A DNA stretch of 64,000 nucleotides from Aquimarina sp. AU474 (GTDB lineage: Bacteria; Bacteroidota; Bacteroidia; Flavobacteriales; Flavobacteriaceae). Below the pieces are notes generated by a model, which was not told where the DNA came from, searched no databases, and worked only from the letters and a program-made list of their open reading frames with translations. Location of the stretch: positions 496,001 through 560,000 of the forward strand of contig NZ_OMPE01000008.1 in NCBI RefSeq assembly GCF_900312815.1. Direction: 5' to 3'. Shown one piece after another: positions 63,567-64,000 of this stretch. Each line of letters begins with the position of its first letter. The stretch's first letter is position 1. The translations under genes and the position numbers were made by a program.

Positions 63567-64000
63567 ATGAAACCTTTTACAACTATTATAAAACTAGATT
63601 ATTTACAACGAACCCGAAGCTATTCATTTTTGATTACACTTTGTGCAAGCCTGGCAATTGCATATACGTTTGTTCCAGAACCAAATGCTAATTACTCCAC
63701 TATTAGAATCGCAGATTACGTAGGAGTTTACAATTCGGCTTGGTTTGGTTATGTAACCGCTATAATGACTAGTGCTTTTTTATCGCTAATTGGATTTTAT
63801 CTCATAAATAGCAGTATTAAAACAGACATAGACAATCGTGTGGGCCACATCATTGCTGCAACAAGGATTAGCAATTTTTCTTACCTATTATCAAAAGTGA
63901 TCAGTAATTTTTTGGTGTTGTTAACTATCGTAGGTACTGTATTTGGAATGAGCATTCTATTATTCTTTTTATATAACGATGGATTTTCATTTTATCTCAT
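63567..64000 (+). CDS. ABC-2 type transporter permease, 3' partial
   Basis: The first 144 residues are visible; the gene continues past the window end. It starts MKPFTTIIKLDYLQRTRSY, then has a membrane helix (FLITLCASLAIAYTF), a periplasmic loop, and further helices (VTAIMTSAFLSLIGFYLI, VISNFLVLLTIVGTVFGMSILLFF). This matches the N-terminal topology of ABC-2 permeases. It pairs with the ATPase at 62569. The substrate is unknown. Confidence 0.75.
   Translation, partial: MKPFTTIIKLDYLQRTRSYSFLITLCASLAIAYTFVPEPNANYSTIRIADYVGVYNSAWFGYVTAIMTSAFLSLIGFYLINSSIKTDIDNRVGHIIAATRISNFSYLLSKVISNFLVLLTIVGTVFGMSILLFFLYNDGFSFYL

Noticed and set aside
1..64000. tRNA or rRNA genes
   Set aside because: No T-loop-like GGTTCRAATCC pattern with a cloverleaf and no rRNA sequence was recognised on either strand; a covariance search could still find one.

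Overview
The window comes from a low-GC Bacteroidota chromosome, almost certainly a marine member of the Flavobacteriaceae. Family or genus is inferred from gene content only; Aquimarina or Kordia relatives fit. Supporting marks are a type IX secretion C-terminal sorting domain on a chitin-type LPMO, two TonB-dependent receptors with carboxypeptidase-like N-terminal domains, an ECF sigma/FecR pair, a DUF4249 lipoprotein, four LytS/LytTR two-component pairs, four AraC-type regulators and TAnnTTTG-type -7 promoter elements. No rRNA, tRNA, transposase or CRISPR array was seen.

Layout. 1-3.3 kb: the 3' end of a serine hydrolase/beta-propeller protein and an S41 peptidase. 3.6-5.5 kb: four small genes behind a strong terminator that resemble a phage-type lysis cassette (two coiled-coil membrane proteins, a small membrane protein, a secreted CHAP-like peptidoglycan hydrolase). 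5.8-13.4 kb: a multidomain LPMO, a membrane AraC regulator, a serine hydrolase lipoprotein, an S41 lipoprotein and a small outer-membrane protein. 13.4-18.2 kb: a symmetric divergent promoter region, a second outer-membrane protein, then ECF sigma, FecR and TonB receptor in one operon. 18.7-27.6 kb: another S41 protein, an AraC membrane regulator split by one in-frame stop, a TonB receptor with DUF4249 partner, a lipoprotein, a decayed gene and an intradiol-dioxygenase-like protein. 27.9-37.1 kb: two LytS/LytTR pairs around esterases, an esterase/beta-lactamase fusion and an amidohydrolase.

37.1-47.3 kb is an accessory defence island: a Schlafen/AlbA_2-domain protein, an 882-residue protein with a PD-(D/E)xK nuclease-like N-terminus, a TraB-like protein and a Gabija pair (GajA OLD nuclease and GajB UvrD-type helicase). 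It is bounded by direct repeats about 9.9 kb apart that include a 56-base identical stretch. Its two gene modules are separated by structured palindromic elements whose stems covary between copies, an arrangement that recalls integron cassettes. A second repeat family lies in gene-free gaps elsewhere in the window.

47.4-64 kb is ordinary chromosome: di-haem peroxidase, a LytTR/LytS operon with two membrane proteins, a quinone/thiol-stress cluster (azoreductase, DsbA-like protein, HxlR regulator with a palindromic operator, quinone reductase, quinol monooxygenase, AraC regulator), cold-shock protein, SnoaL-like lipoprotein, AraC regulator, a fourth LytS/LytTR pair and the start of an ABC exporter operon with two very small membrane or secreted ORFs. 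The best candidates for something undescribed are the repeat-bounded island with its nuclease-like module, the structured repeats themselves, and the stand-alone lysis-like cassette.
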